Assembly: GCF_010015475.1 (NCBI RefSeq)
Contig: NZ_SSNI01000002.1
Location: 1 to 64,000 of the forward strand
Direction: 5' to 3'
Origin: Pontibacter pamirensis
GTDB taxonomy: Bacteria > Bacteroidota > Bacteroidia > Cytophagales > Hymenobacteraceae
DNA length: 64,000 nucleotides
The translations under genes were made by a program, and so were the position numbers. Below are positions 1-8,528 of the stretch, piece after piece. The stretch's first letter is position 1. Every line of letters begins with the position of its first letter. A model generated the notes under the pieces. That model ran no database searches and was not told the origin of the DNA. It saw only the letters and a list, made by a program, of their open reading frames with translations.

Positions 1-2
1 AG

Positions 3-143
3 TGGTGTTACTGGGTCATGGCCAGGCTGGGAGGATGGAAGCCACATGAAAAGAGAGCAGGTGTTATCACCCTCCACCGCGGATACATGGAATTCTGTAA
101 AATCTTCGATGGGTGGATGCTCGCGCAGAAATTTGTGTCCTAA
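3..143 (+). CDS. IS4-family transposase, C-terminal fragment (cut by window edge)
   Basis: Frame 3 is open from the first bases of the window to a TAA at 141-143, giving 46 residues. They contain ARLGGW, KRAGVITLHRGY and a final GWMLAQKF. Known family: IS4/Tn5-type transposases end with an LGG(F/W) motif, a 'PG(V)xTLWRG' stretch and a short helix ending in GW; the match is by eye. The catalytic DDE domain lies outside the window, so activity cannot be judged. The right terminal inverted repeat of the element should lie within about 80 bases downstream, before the next gene ends at 224, but I could not recognise it. The family call is inference from a short tail. Confidence 0.6.
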   Translation, partial: WCYWVMARLGGWKPHEKRAGVITLHRGYMEFCKIFDGWMLAQKFVS

Positions 144-223
144 TCGTAGCCTTAGACAAGGAGGGGCAGGGGTGGTTGGACCCGGTACATCCGAAAATCG
201 ATATTACATAGCTAATGGCCTTC

Positions 224-1084
224 CTACATCTTCACCGTATACTCTACCTCTGCCACTACCGGAAAATGATCGGACGGAAACTTTCCGTCGCCATAAGTAT
301 CTGTCAAAATGCCATAGCGGTTAACTTTGAAACCTGAACTAAGCCAGATGTGGTCAATTCTTTTATCGGAATTACGGGCAGCGTCAAAACTGTTGAAGGT
401 ACCTCTGGGTGCATAGCGTATAGCTGCCAGCTGATACGCGTCTTTAAATATGCCGGAAGTATTCAGGGTGGTGTAATTTTCGTCTTTTTGGCTGAAATTA
501 AAATCACCGGTGAGAATGACGGGTGAACTTCCGGCTACCTGCTTTATTCTCTTAAGCACCAGTTGCACACTCTCCTTGCGTGCCTGCTCTCCCATGTGGT
601 CGAAGTGGACGTTAAAAAAGTAAAAGGAAAAGCCTGTTTCCTGTTCCCGGAACTGGCCCCAGGTGCAAATGCGGGGAATAGCAGCATCCCATCCTTTGCT
701 TGGTTTTTCAGGTGTTTCAGAAAGCCAAAAGTGTCCCTGCTGCTGCAGCGCAAATTTATCTTTGTTATAGAAGACAGCCGCAAACTCCCCTTTCTCTTTG
801 CCATCATCCCTTCCTATTCCTATACGTTCGTAAGCAGGCAAGGCTTCAGCCAATTCTTTTAGCTGGTGAAACAGCACCTCCTGCGTCCCGAAGATGTCAA
901 AGTCATGATACTGAATTTGGTTCGCCATTACAGGGAGGCGCTTCGCCCAGTTATTCGGGGTGTCCTGTGGGTTGTCGTAGCGGATGTTATAGGTTGCTAC
1001 ACGCATTGTTTTAGATTGTGCAAGCACACTGATGCTACAGCAAAGCGACAGTAGGCTCAGGATAACTAAAGTTTTTCCTAACAT
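224..1084 (-). CDS. Secreted endonuclease/exonuclease/phosphatase-fold protein
   Basis: A 286-residue protein with a signal peptide (residues 1-22, ending LAQS). Motifs of the EEP (DNase I/inositol phosphatase-like) superfamily appear in order: TYNIRYD 31-37, GTQEV with the metal-binding Glu at 69, NVHFDH 158-163 with the catalytic His, TGDFN 192-196, DHIW 244-247 and SDHFPV 271-276. All catalytic positions look intact. It should act in the periplasm or outside as a metal-dependent phosphodiesterase or phosphomonoesterase; the substrate (nucleic acid, phospho-sugar or lipid head group) cannot be read from sequence. It stands alone, with its 3' end only about 80 bases from the transposase fragment, so the insertion may have replaced its natural terminator. 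ATG start at 1084. Confidence 0.85.
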   Translation of the reverse strand: MLGKTLVILSLLSLCCSISVLAQSKTMRVATYNIRYDNPQDTPNNWAKRLPVMANQIQYHDFDIFGTQEVLFHQLKELAEALPAYERIGIGRDDGKEKGEFAAVFYNKDKFALQQQGHFWLSETPEKPSKGWDAAIPRICTWGQFREQETGFSFYFFNVHFDHMGEQARKESVQLVLKRIKQVAGSSPVILTGDFNFSQKDENYTTLNTSGIFKDAYQLAAIRYAPRGTFNSFDAARNSDKRIDHIWLSSGFKVNRYGILTDTYGDGKFPSDHFPVVAEVEYTVKM

Positions 1085-1308
1085 GTCTTGAATTTGTTTT
1101 CTTTTTCATGCGGGAGAAAATAAAATTCTTCTCTCCCATATCAGAATAAATATACATACTTCTGCTCATTTCACCCTCCTGATTCGCCTTGATTTATCTG
1201 TTATTGATTAGGAAGCACAAGAAAGTAGCGACTATGTGAGCCGGAGCAGATGCTTTATAATCATCAAAAATTTACGACCTTTGTCTTTAGCTAAAGTATA
1301 CAACACCC

Positions 1309-3840
1309 TTGTCAGAACTTTTAAACTTTAATTACCCGCCGGAGCCTGCTACTGACCGTGTCACTTTGTTTGCCGATGTGATTCTGCCGCTGCCCTTGCC
1401 AAAGCTGTACACCTACCGCATTCCGTTCGAAATGAACGACAGCGTGATGGTGGGTGCGCGGGTAATTGTGCAGTTTGGAGGGAAAAGGGTGTTGAGCTGC
1501 ATTGTAGCAGACATCCACGAAAACGCCCCTGCTGACTACCAGGCAAAGTATGTGCTGGATGTGCTCGATGACACCCCCATAGTGACAGGGCCGCAGCTCA
1601 AGCTCTTTAAGTGGATTGCCGACTACTACATGTGTACTCTCGGCGAGGTGATTAATGCCGGACTGCCCTCGGCCCTGAAGCTGAGCAGTGAATCGCGGAT
1701 ACAGCTGCACCCGCAGTACAATCCGGAAGAAGATGAAATCATTTTTGCCCCGCAGGAGGAGAAAATCATATTTGCCCTGCAGCATAACCAGGCGCTTACG
1801 TTCTCAGAAGTGGCCAACCTGTTGCAACTGAAAAGCTACCACAAGTTCATCAAATCGCTGATTCAGAAAGAGGCAATCATTATTTATGAGCAGGTCAGCG
1901 ATAAGTTTTCGCCTAAGGTAGTGAAGAAGGTGCGCCTGACAGAGCATTTCGTGCAGGAAGAGGGTATGCTGGAAGAGCTATTCAACCAGCTCACCCCGCA
2001 ACCCAAGCAGCTGGACATCCTCCTGAACTACCTCCAGAAGGTGCCGGTACACCAGGACATCAACCTGAATTACAAAGGCCTTGAGAAAAGCGAACTCTCT
2101 AAAAACCCACATCTTTCTGCCTCTTCCATCAATACGCTGATAAAAAAAGGCGTGCTGGAGCAATTCGACCAGATTGTGTCGCGCTTCCCGATAGACAATC
2201 TGCAGCAACAGTTGCCAATGGCGCTGTCGGAGCACCAACTGCAGGCGAAGGATGAGATACTGGGCCTGTTCAAGGAAAAAGACACGGTACTGCTGCATGG
2301 CGTAACGGGCAGTGGTAAAACCGAGGTATACATCGACCTGATAAAGCACGCGCTGGAGGCAGGAGGACAGGTACTATACCTGCTGCCGGAAATTGCCCTG
2401 ACCGCCCAGATTGTGACGCGCCTGCTGAAGGTATTCGGTGAGAAGCTGGGGGTATACCATTCTAAATTCTCTGATAACGAACGGGCCGAAGTGTGGCAGG
2501 GTATCCTGTCAGGGCGCTTTCAGGTGGTGGTGGGCGTGCGTTCCTCCATCTTCCTGCCCTTTCATAACCTGTCGCTGATTATTGTGGATGAGGAGCATGA
2601 GTCCAGCTACAAGCAGTATGATCCGGCACCTCGTTACAATGCCCGTGAAACAGCTTTGGTGATGGCAAACCTGCAAGGGGCAAAGACCTTGCTTGGCTCC
2701 GCCACACCATCCATCGAGAGTTACTATAACTGCAAAACCGGCCGTTGGGGATTGGTAACCATGAGCAAGCGCTTTGGACAGGCCAAATTACCGGACATAG
2801 AACTGATAGATACGCGCGATGCACAGCGGCGGAAAGCTATGAACAGCCACTTCTCGAGCCAGTTACTGACAGCCATAGAAGAACGGCTGCAGCGCGAGGA
2901 ACAGGTAATTCTTTTCCAGAACCGCCGTGGCTATGCTCCGTTCATCTCCTGCGATGAGTGCTCCTGGATACCCAAGTGCAAGTTCTGCGCCGTGAGTCTC
3001 TCTTATCATAAGTATAACAACGAGCTGCGTTGCCACTACTGCGGCTACCACGAACGCATGCCCCATGATTGCCCCGCCTGCGGTGCCACCACACTCAAGA
3101 GCATGGGCTTCGGAACGGAAAAGGTAGAAGACGAGCTGAAACTGCTGCTCCCGAAGGCAGAAGTACAGCGGATGGACCTGGATACTACCAAAACGAAGAA
3201 CAGCTATCAGCAAATTATTGCCGACTTCGAAAACGGAAAAACAAATGTGCTGGTGGGCACACAGATGGTCACCAAAGGCCTCGACTTTGAGAACGTGAGC
3301 CTGGTGGGTATACTAAACGCAGACACGGTAATCAATTTCCCTGATTACCGGGCGCACGAGCGGGCGTACCAGTTGTTTGTGCAGGTGAGTGGCCGCGCCG
3401 GCAGAAAAGGCAAACCCGGCACCGTACTCATCCAGACGCGCGACCCGCTGCAGCCCATTTTCAGGAAAGTGCGCAACAATGATTACGACAGCCTCTATGA
3501 GCACGAAATCGAGGAGCGCCTGCGTTTTGGCTATCCGCCGTTTGTGCGCATGATTCGAATCACAGTGAAACACGCTGAAGAAGGGACTTCTGAGAACGCC
3601 GCCATTGTACTGGCCAAAGACCTTGTAGACCGTTTGGGCAAACAGCAGGTACTGGGGCCGGAGGTGCCTTATATCTTCAAAATCCGCAACCTGTTCCTGA
3701 ACGAGATACACATTAAGCTCCCGCGCGCGAACACAAACCTAAAGGCTGCGAAAAACCAGTTGGCAAAAGCTATTTTTAACCTCAGACTCCTCCCCGATTT
3801 CAAGGGAGTCCGCATTGTAGCCGATGTTGATCCGATGTAA
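1309..3840 (+). CDS. priA: Primosomal protein N' (replication restart helicase PriA)
   Basis: An 843-residue superfamily 2 helicase that reloads the replisome at stalled forks. Order: N-terminal 3'-DNA binding domain (the region with LPLPKLYTYRIP near residue 30), winged-helix region, Walker A (GVTGSGKTE, about 331-339), DEEH box (about 426), then a zinc region with eight cysteines in CDEC/CKFC/CHYC/CPAC pairs at about residues 548-592, and a C-terminal helicase lobe with the QVSGRAGR motif. Length is slightly above the usual 730-820, typical for Bacteroidota. The start is a TTG at 1309; the next Met is 42 codons inside and would remove the DNA-binding domain, so TTG is favoured. It is monocistronic. 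Confidence 0.96.
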   Translation: MSELLNFNYPPEPATDRVTLFADVILPLPLPKLYTYRIPFEMNDSVMVGARVIVQFGGKRVLSCIVADIHENAPADYQAKYVLDVLDDTPIVTGPQLKLFKWIADYYMCTLGEVINAGLPSALKLSSESRIQLHPQYNPEEDEIIFAPQEEKIIFALQHNQALTFSEVANLLQLKSYHKFIKSLIQKEAIIIYEQVSDKFSPKVVKKVRLTEHFVQEEGMLEELFNQLTPQPKQLDILLNYLQKVPVHQDINLNYKGLEKSELSKNPHLSASSINTLIKKGVLEQFDQIVSRFPIDNLQQQLPMALSEHQLQAKDEILGLFKEKDTVLLHGVTGSGKTEVYIDLIKHALEAGGQVLYLLPEIALTAQIVTRLLKVFGEKLGVYHSKFSDNERAEVWQGILSGRFQVVVGVRSSIFLPFHNLSLIIVDEEHESSYKQYDPAPRYNARETALVMANLQGAKTLLGSATPSIESYYNCKTGRWGLVTMSKRFGQAKLPDIELIDTRDAQRRKAMNSHFSSQLLTAIEERLQREEQVILFQNRRGYAPFISCDECSWIPKCKFCAVSLSYHKYNNELRCHYCGYHERMPHDCPACGATTLKSMGFGTEKVEDELKLLLPKAEVQRMDLDTTKTKNSYQQIIADFENGKTNVLVGTQMVTKGLDFENVSLVGILNADTVINFPDYRAHERAYQLFVQVSGRAGRKGKPGTVLIQTRDPLQPIFRKVRNNDYDSLYEHEIEERLRFGYPPFVRMIRITVKHAEEGTSENAAIVLAKDLVDRLGKQQVLGPEVPYIFKIRNLFLNEIHIKLPRANTNLKAAKNQLAKAIFNLRLLPDFKGVRIVADVDPM

Positions 3841-4041
3841 TACAGGTTGAGTACCTGTTCTGGAACTATTATACGAGCTCGTAAAGCAGCAGACGATGGT
3901 GCAGAACATTTAGAAATGCTTATTTTGATAACTTAAACAAACGCCATTCAGCGTATAAAAAAATAAATTTAAATTATTTTCAAAAAGCATAAACCACACC
4001 TAAACCTCTTCCGTATAGAGAGATACCTTTGGCTAAAAGTT

Positions 4042-4095
4042 GAAAACCTGAGGGTCTGATTGTTCAGAAGGAACAGTGTAGACTCTCAGGTTTTC
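4042..4095. terminator. Hairpin terminator between convergent genes
   Basis: An inverted repeat of about 16 pairs (GAAAACCTGAG at 4042-4052 against its complement at 4085-4095, extended inward through a G-U pair) with A/T-rich flanks. It lies between priA on + and the small membrane protein on -, and can serve both. Confidence 0.6.
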
Positions 4096-4137
4096 CCATT
4101 ATAAACAGTTTGTGTACGTTAAGTACTTACTCTTCTC

Positions 4138-4320
4138 TCAGTTTTCGTTGTTCTGACGGAAAATAATATATGAATAGGTCACTCCGAAAATCAGGAAAAC
4201 AACCAGCAGAAAGACATCTATCCACGTGTAATTTCCCTGCATGATTCTGTAAGCATTCATCCCTGCAAACACAAAGCAGGCAATTGTTACGACATTACGG
4301 TAGATTCTGCGGTTTCGCAT
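4138..4320 (-). CDS. Small two-helix membrane protein, unknown function
   Basis: A 60-residue ORF with a basic N-terminus (MRNRRIYR), two hydrophobic stretches (about residues 9-24 and 33-53) and a polar tail ending RQNNEN. It has the shape of a small inner-membrane protein with both termini in the cytoplasm. No family was recognised. Support for it being real comes from the clean positive-inside charge pattern and from a hairpin just downstream of its stop. It is transcribed away from the anion transporter start region on the same strand, and could share a message with nothing obvious. Confidence 0.5.
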   Translation of the reverse strand: MRNRRIYRNVVTIACFVFAGMNAYRIMQGNYTWIDVFLLVVFLIFGVTYSYIIFRQNNEN

Positions 4321-4421
4321 ATTGGCAGTAAAGGGGAGTTTAAAAAATAATTCAATTAATTTTCAAAGTAGCTTAAAATAGCGAAAGATAGTCAATTCGT
4401 ACTAGTCTGGCTCTCCAGCCA

Positions 4422-5861
4422 TTATAGGGACATATAAACCAGCACCCACGCCGTAGTAACAACAGCTCCGATTACATTTAGCACCAATCCTGTACGGGCC
4501 ATTTCGCCGATAGAAACCTGTTTGCTGCCATATACGATGGCGTTTGGAGGAGTGGCAACCGGTAGCATAAAAGCAAGGCTACAGGCCACCACCACACCTA
4601 ATACAGGGTAAAGCAGCGGTAAATCTAGCCCCTGCAGCACCCCGATGATAATAGGCACAAAGGTGATGGCAATCGCGGTATTAGAGCTTACCTCTGTCAG
4701 CAGCAGCACGAGCGTAATCAATACAAATACCAGCAGCAGTTGGTTTTCAGAATCGATGACAGTTGTGATACTGCGGCCAATGATGTCTGCCAGCCCTGAA
4801 GTAACCACCAACTGCCCTAAAGCCATGCCGCCTCCAAAAAGCAGTATAGTGTCCCAGTCAATCTTTACCAGATCTTCTGCCGTTAGCGTACCCTCTCCCT
4901 TATTCTCCTGCCCCGGCGGTATCAGGAAGAGCAGCAGCGCCGCCAGTACGGCTACGGTGCTTTCGGCAAAGTATGCGCTCATAAATGTATAAGCCTCCTC
5001 CAGCCCTAGCAAATTAAACACGCCCGGTGCCAGCCAGAGCGTAACGGCCACGATGAACACGCCCATGGTCACTTTCTCGCCCTGCTTTAGCTTCTGGTGC
5101 TGCTGCTGGTGCTCTGCCACATAGGCTTGCACCACCGCCTGGTCATAGCTGCTCTTGCTCAGAAAATAACGCATATACAACACCATCAGTCCATACATGC
5201 TTAGAGAAATTGGCAGCGCCAGCAGCATCCACTGCAGGAAATCGATCGTGACACCCTGCTGCGCCAAGTAATTTACCCCTATCAGGTTAGGCGGAGATCC
5301 GATAATGGTGCTGATGCCGCCAATGGAAGCACTGTAGGCAATTCCCAGCAGGAAAAATGTAGCTGAGTTCCTGCCCTGCTCCGGCTGGCACACCAGCTGC
5401 GTTACGCCAAGCATAAGTGGCAGAAGCATGGCCACGGTAACTGAGTTGCTCACCCACATCGAGAGCAGGAAAGAGATAAAGGAGAAGCCAAGGAACAACC
5501 GGAAGAGGCTCTTCTGAAAAAAAGGCCGGGATAGTATGAACAGCGCAATGCGCTTGTCAAGGCCATGGCGCGTCATGGAGCGGGCCAGCAGAAAGCTCCC
5601 GATAAAGAGAAGGATAATGGGATGCCCTAAGTTCTGGAAGGCTGTCCCGATTTCAGCAACGCCTACCATTACTGCCAACAGCACACCCAGAAAGGCCGTC
5701 ATGGAGAGTGGTATTACTTCCGTCATCCAGAAAACGAGGCAAAAAACCATGATGGTAGCCACCGTACGGGCCTCATAGGTTAGAACCAGCGTCAGCCACC
5801 ACACAACCAATGCCAGCATGGGAGCGAGTATCAAGCCAATGTTTCTACGGGTCAAATGCAT
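4422..5861 (-). CDS. DASS/SLC13-family sodium:anion symporter
   Basis: A 479-residue polytopic inner-membrane protein with about 11-12 hydrophobic segments. It carries two family signatures: an SNT motif in the second half (TEVSSNTAIAI) and a C-terminal PVATPPNAIVYGS, as well as the matching SNSVTVAML and GGISTIIGSPPNLIG pair in the first half. This inverted-repeat layout is characteristic of DASS/SLC13 carriers, which import dicarboxylates, citrate, sulfate or phosphate with sodium. Substrate cannot be fixed from sequence: the SNT/PPN motifs suggest carboxylate or sulfate. ATG start at 5861; the 205 bases up to the next gene show no further ORF. It is a single gene. Confidence 0.9.
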   Translation of the reverse strand: MHLTRRNIGLILAPMLALVVWWLTLVLTYEARTVATIMVFCLVFWMTEVIPLSMTAFLGVLLAVMVGVAEIGTAFQNLGHPIILLFIGSFLLARSMTRHGLDKRIALFILSRPFFQKSLFRLFLGFSFISFLLSMWVSNSVTVAMLLPLMLGVTQLVCQPEQGRNSATFFLLGIAYSASIGGISTIIGSPPNLIGVNYLAQQGVTIDFLQWMLLALPISLSMYGLMVLYMRYFLSKSSYDQAVVQAYVAEHQQQHQKLKQGEKVTMGVFIVAVTLWLAPGVFNLLGLEEAYTFMSAYFAESTVAVLAALLLFLIPPGQENKGEGTLTAEDLVKIDWDTILLFGGGMALGQLVVTSGLADIIGRSITTVIDSENQLLLVFVLITLVLLLTEVSSNTAIAITFVPIIIGVLQGLDLPLLYPVLGVVVACSLAFMLPVATPPNAIVYGSKQVSIGEMARTGLVLNVIGAVVTTAWVLVYMSL

Positions 5862-6066
5862 CGGGAGGGGCCACTTATAGTATCATTATAAAATGACAAT
5901 ATAAGGATACTTCTGCTAAAAGATGGTGCTTTTCTGTTCAGGCATGTTCATAAATACTGTCCATGCACTAGGGTAGCGTTTCTGTACAGAATAGCTGCTG
6001 AACCGCCGCCCTTTACGCAACTGCGTTCGTTTGCCATCGGCATAGATGGTGAAGACAAGACTTAGC

Positions 6067-7638
6067 TCAGTTCGCTGTTACGCTGGCTGCCTTTTGTTCA
6101 CCTCTGAAAACGCCATCATAGTTGCTGCCCATATAGCCGCCCCATGTTATTTTTTTCTTAACAGCATAAGGCGTTTTTAGGTGGAATACCCGCAGGTTTG
6201 TTGGCCTATCAATGTCGTTGCGTTGCCCGTCCAGTTCCATAGTGGTCGACACTATCTCCATTTTGCCATCTCCGTCCATATCCCCTATCCAGGGCGTACT
6301 GGCTACATTGCTACCAAGCAAGGTATCCCCTACCTGGTATGTCACATTATCATGAAAATCGAAAACCATCAACTGGCTGATATGGCGCTTACTAAGATCG
6401 TACAGGTTAAGACGTATCAGGCTGTTGACACTCAGCAGCACATCATCAAATCCGTCGTTATTAAAATCAGCCACAACCGGTGAGGCATAGGAGAAGATTC
6501 CGGCGGTATCAGTGGTGAGCACTTTTCCTGTTTTGCCATCTATCATCCGCTGTGTCGAACGCTTGATCATGGGCCACACCCCGATGCTATAGTTTGTGAA
6601 AACATTGGGCACCTCATCCGCATTAAAGTAACCGATGGCAGGACTGGAATATATTTCCGTGTCGGGTACCCGCACGCTCCACAGCAGCGAATCAGTTGCC
6701 CCGTTTATCGCCATGGTACGTCCGTCTACTGAATTTACAATGATATCAAAAATGCCGTCACCGGTGAGGTCTGCCAGTGCAGGAGGGGCAATAAACCCTT
6801 TGTTTTTACCAGTAGCCAGAACCACTGCTGATGAGATGTCGCCTTTAAGGATGTCCTGTAGTGTTGTCCGGTAGAGGTTCCCGCCAATTGTTTCGCCACC
6901 AGTTCCAAAAATAACATCCTCTCTTTCATTGTTCTTCAGGCTCACCTTCACAACAGACATATACGTTTCCTTACCATCCGGCACTTCCACTTCCGATATG
7001 ATTTGGCCACTTCTGCTGCTGATTACCATCAGCTTGCCTACCGGCCTCCTCGGGTTATGGGCTTTTACGGTATAGTCCCCGCCGTTTGAGATAAGTAAAT
7101 CCTCTTTACCATCTTGATCCTGATCCGGAATAAGCTGCGGGTTATAGAAGTTATATATACCGGAATCAGCTGAGTTTACAGCAAAGTCATAAGGGAAAAA
7201 CCGCCACAGCACCTCTCCACTCGCTCCATTTATGGCTAACAGTTCAGCAGTGCGGCCGCCTATAAACACATCCGGTACACCATCGGCTGTAACATCATAA
7301 AAAAGCGCCGACCCTACCACCTGGTTTCGGCCAGCTACGTGCCACAGCAAGTTGCCCGAAGCCCCATCCATGGCAATAACTGCTGTATCGCTTGGCTGGT
7401 TTTCTGCGCCCCCTGCCCCTATCACCACATCCAGCACACCATCCTCGTTCAGGTCAACCAAGCGGGGAGAAGAACCTGTACCAAGCCCTTCGAAGTGGGC
7501 TGTCCAACTGATGGGTCGTGCGTTAACCACTGTAATGTAGATGGTGACAGCAACAGTCAGGAGTACGAATACACAAAGCGCCACTTTCAGGTAAAAGTTT
7601 CGCTTTGTTTTCCGGGCGTGAGGTGTAGTAGTGGGCAT
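6067..7638 (-). CDS. FG-GAP/VCBS-type beta-propeller protein, membrane anchored
   Basis: A 523-residue protein with a basic N-terminus followed by one hydrophobic segment (about residues 17-37), acting as a signal anchor. The rest is exported and contains at least six calcium-loop-like repeats of the form DxNxDGxxDhhhG: DLNEDGVLD, DVTADGVPD, DQDQDGKED, DLTGDGIFD, DFNNDGFDD and DMDGDGKME. Interleaved 'AINGASGEVLWRF' strings also look like PQQ-type propeller blades. This predicts a seven- or eight-bladed propeller on the periplasmic side. No catalytic residues were recognised, so a binding or scaffold role is more likely than an enzyme. Single gene. Confidence 0.8.
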   Translation of the reverse strand: MPTTTPHARKTKRNFYLKVALCVFVLLTVAVTIYITVVNARPISWTAHFEGLGTGSSPRLVDLNEDGVLDVVIGAGGAENQPSDTAVIAMDGASGNLLWHVAGRNQVVGSALFYDVTADGVPDVFIGGRTAELLAINGASGEVLWRFFPYDFAVNSADSGIYNFYNPQLIPDQDQDGKEDLLISNGGDYTVKAHNPRRPVGKLMVISSRSGQIISEVEVPDGKETYMSVVKVSLKNNEREDVIFGTGGETIGGNLYRTTLQDILKGDISSAVVLATGKNKGFIAPPALADLTGDGIFDIIVNSVDGRTMAINGATDSLLWSVRVPDTEIYSSPAIGYFNADEVPNVFTNYSIGVWPMIKRSTQRMIDGKTGKVLTTDTAGIFSYASPVVADFNNDGFDDVLLSVNSLIRLNLYDLSKRHISQLMVFDFHDNVTYQVGDTLLGSNVASTPWIGDMDGDGKMEIVSTTMELDGQRNDIDRPTNLRVFHLKTPYAVKKKITWGGYMGSNYDGVFRGEQKAASVTAN

Positions 7639-7684
7639 ATTTCAGTCAGGTTTTAGCAGCTTTGGAACTTTGACTGAATAAAAG

Positions 7685-7732
7685 AAGCAGAGTTTAAACA
7701 CGGAATAAATTTTCTGTGTTTAAACTCTGCTT
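7685..7732 (-). terminator. Rho-independent-type hairpin after the DinB gene
   Basis: A stem of about 17 pairs (AAGCAGAGTTTAAACAC and its complement) extended by further pairs after one mismatch, with a 6-base loop. It lies downstream of the DinB gene on the minus strand and about 50 bases upstream of the FG-GAP gene start, separating the two units. Confidence 0.65.
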
Positions 7733-7823
7733 TATAAGCTAAGGCCTTGTATAGCCTTTATAAAGTAATACTGTTCAGTATTCTAAAAAAATGAGTCACT
7801 GGTCTATGGTTTCAGAGAAACAA

Positions 7824-8360
7824 CTATACCGCTTTCAGGTATTGCTCCCGGATAATTTTCTGATGGTGCACCTCGTGGCCAAGTATGACATAACCCAGCG
7901 CACGCACACTTACTTCCAGCCCACTGGCAACTCCTCTTTGCTGCAACGCTTCCTCGTCGAAGCCTTTAAAAAGCTCGATGGTGGCAGTTCGCAAAGAAGT
8001 GTACTCTGCTATGATGGAGTTGATGTCTCGGGCGTCAGCTTTAGAGGGCATCACGTACTTATCCTGGTCAAAGCCTGGCAACTCAGTTTTATCCTGGCGG
8101 GCAAAGCGGAGGGCGCGGTATGAGAAGATACGCTCCGTATCCACCATGTGCACCATCACCTCTTTAATGCTCCACTTGCCCGGGGCATAGCGATATAGCA
8201 ATTGCTCATCTGTAAGCCCCTGCAACATACCCGTGATAAACACATAGCTGGCAGTGAGCCCCTCTATCAGGTCGTCGGTTTTAGCCTGCTGCACATAGTT
8301 ACTTAAAAAGCCGCTGTGCTCTTCTGGCGACGGATATGTAATGAATTGTTGGGTTTGCAT
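7824..8360 (-). CDS. DinB-family putative metal-dependent protein
   Basis: A 178-residue all-helical protein of the DinB/YfiT-like superfamily. The usual metal-binding triad of histidines is visible: HMVDTE near residue 71, and GHEVHHQK near residues 162-169. WSIKEVMVHM is the classic helix-2 signature. Members bind a divalent metal and some are thiol-dependent transferases (bacillithiol or mycothiol S-transferases); the role of this one is unknown. It stands between two hairpin terminators and is probably monocistronic. Confidence 0.88.
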   Translation of the reverse strand: MQTQQFITYPSPEEHSGFLSNYVQQAKTDDLIEGLTASYVFITGMLQGLTDEQLLYRYAPGKWSIKEVMVHMVDTERIFSYRALRFARQDKTELPGFDQDKYVMPSKADARDINSIIAEYTSLRTATIELFKGFDEEALQQRGVASGLEVSVRALGYVILGHEVHHQKIIREQYLKAV

Positions 8361-8432
8361 ACTTTAAAAATACTGTGATTAGATGCTGTGCAAGGTACGA
8401 ATATATACCTTAGCAAGCGCCAGCCTCAAAGA

Positions 8433-8468
8433 AAAGCCCCCTGCACCAGGTCTGGTGCAGGGGGCTTT
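8433..8468 (-). terminator. Strong hairpin terminator of the M14 peptidase gene
   Basis: A perfect stem of 16-17 pairs (AAGCCCCCTGCACCAG against its complement) with a very tight loop, followed on the minus strand by TTTTC. It lies about 60 bases downstream of the carboxypeptidase stop. Confidence 0.85.
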
Positions 8469-8528
8469 ACAAATTCCTTCATCAATATGAAGTTAGCAAG
8501 CGCAACAAAGCACTGCCCTTGACTTCTC

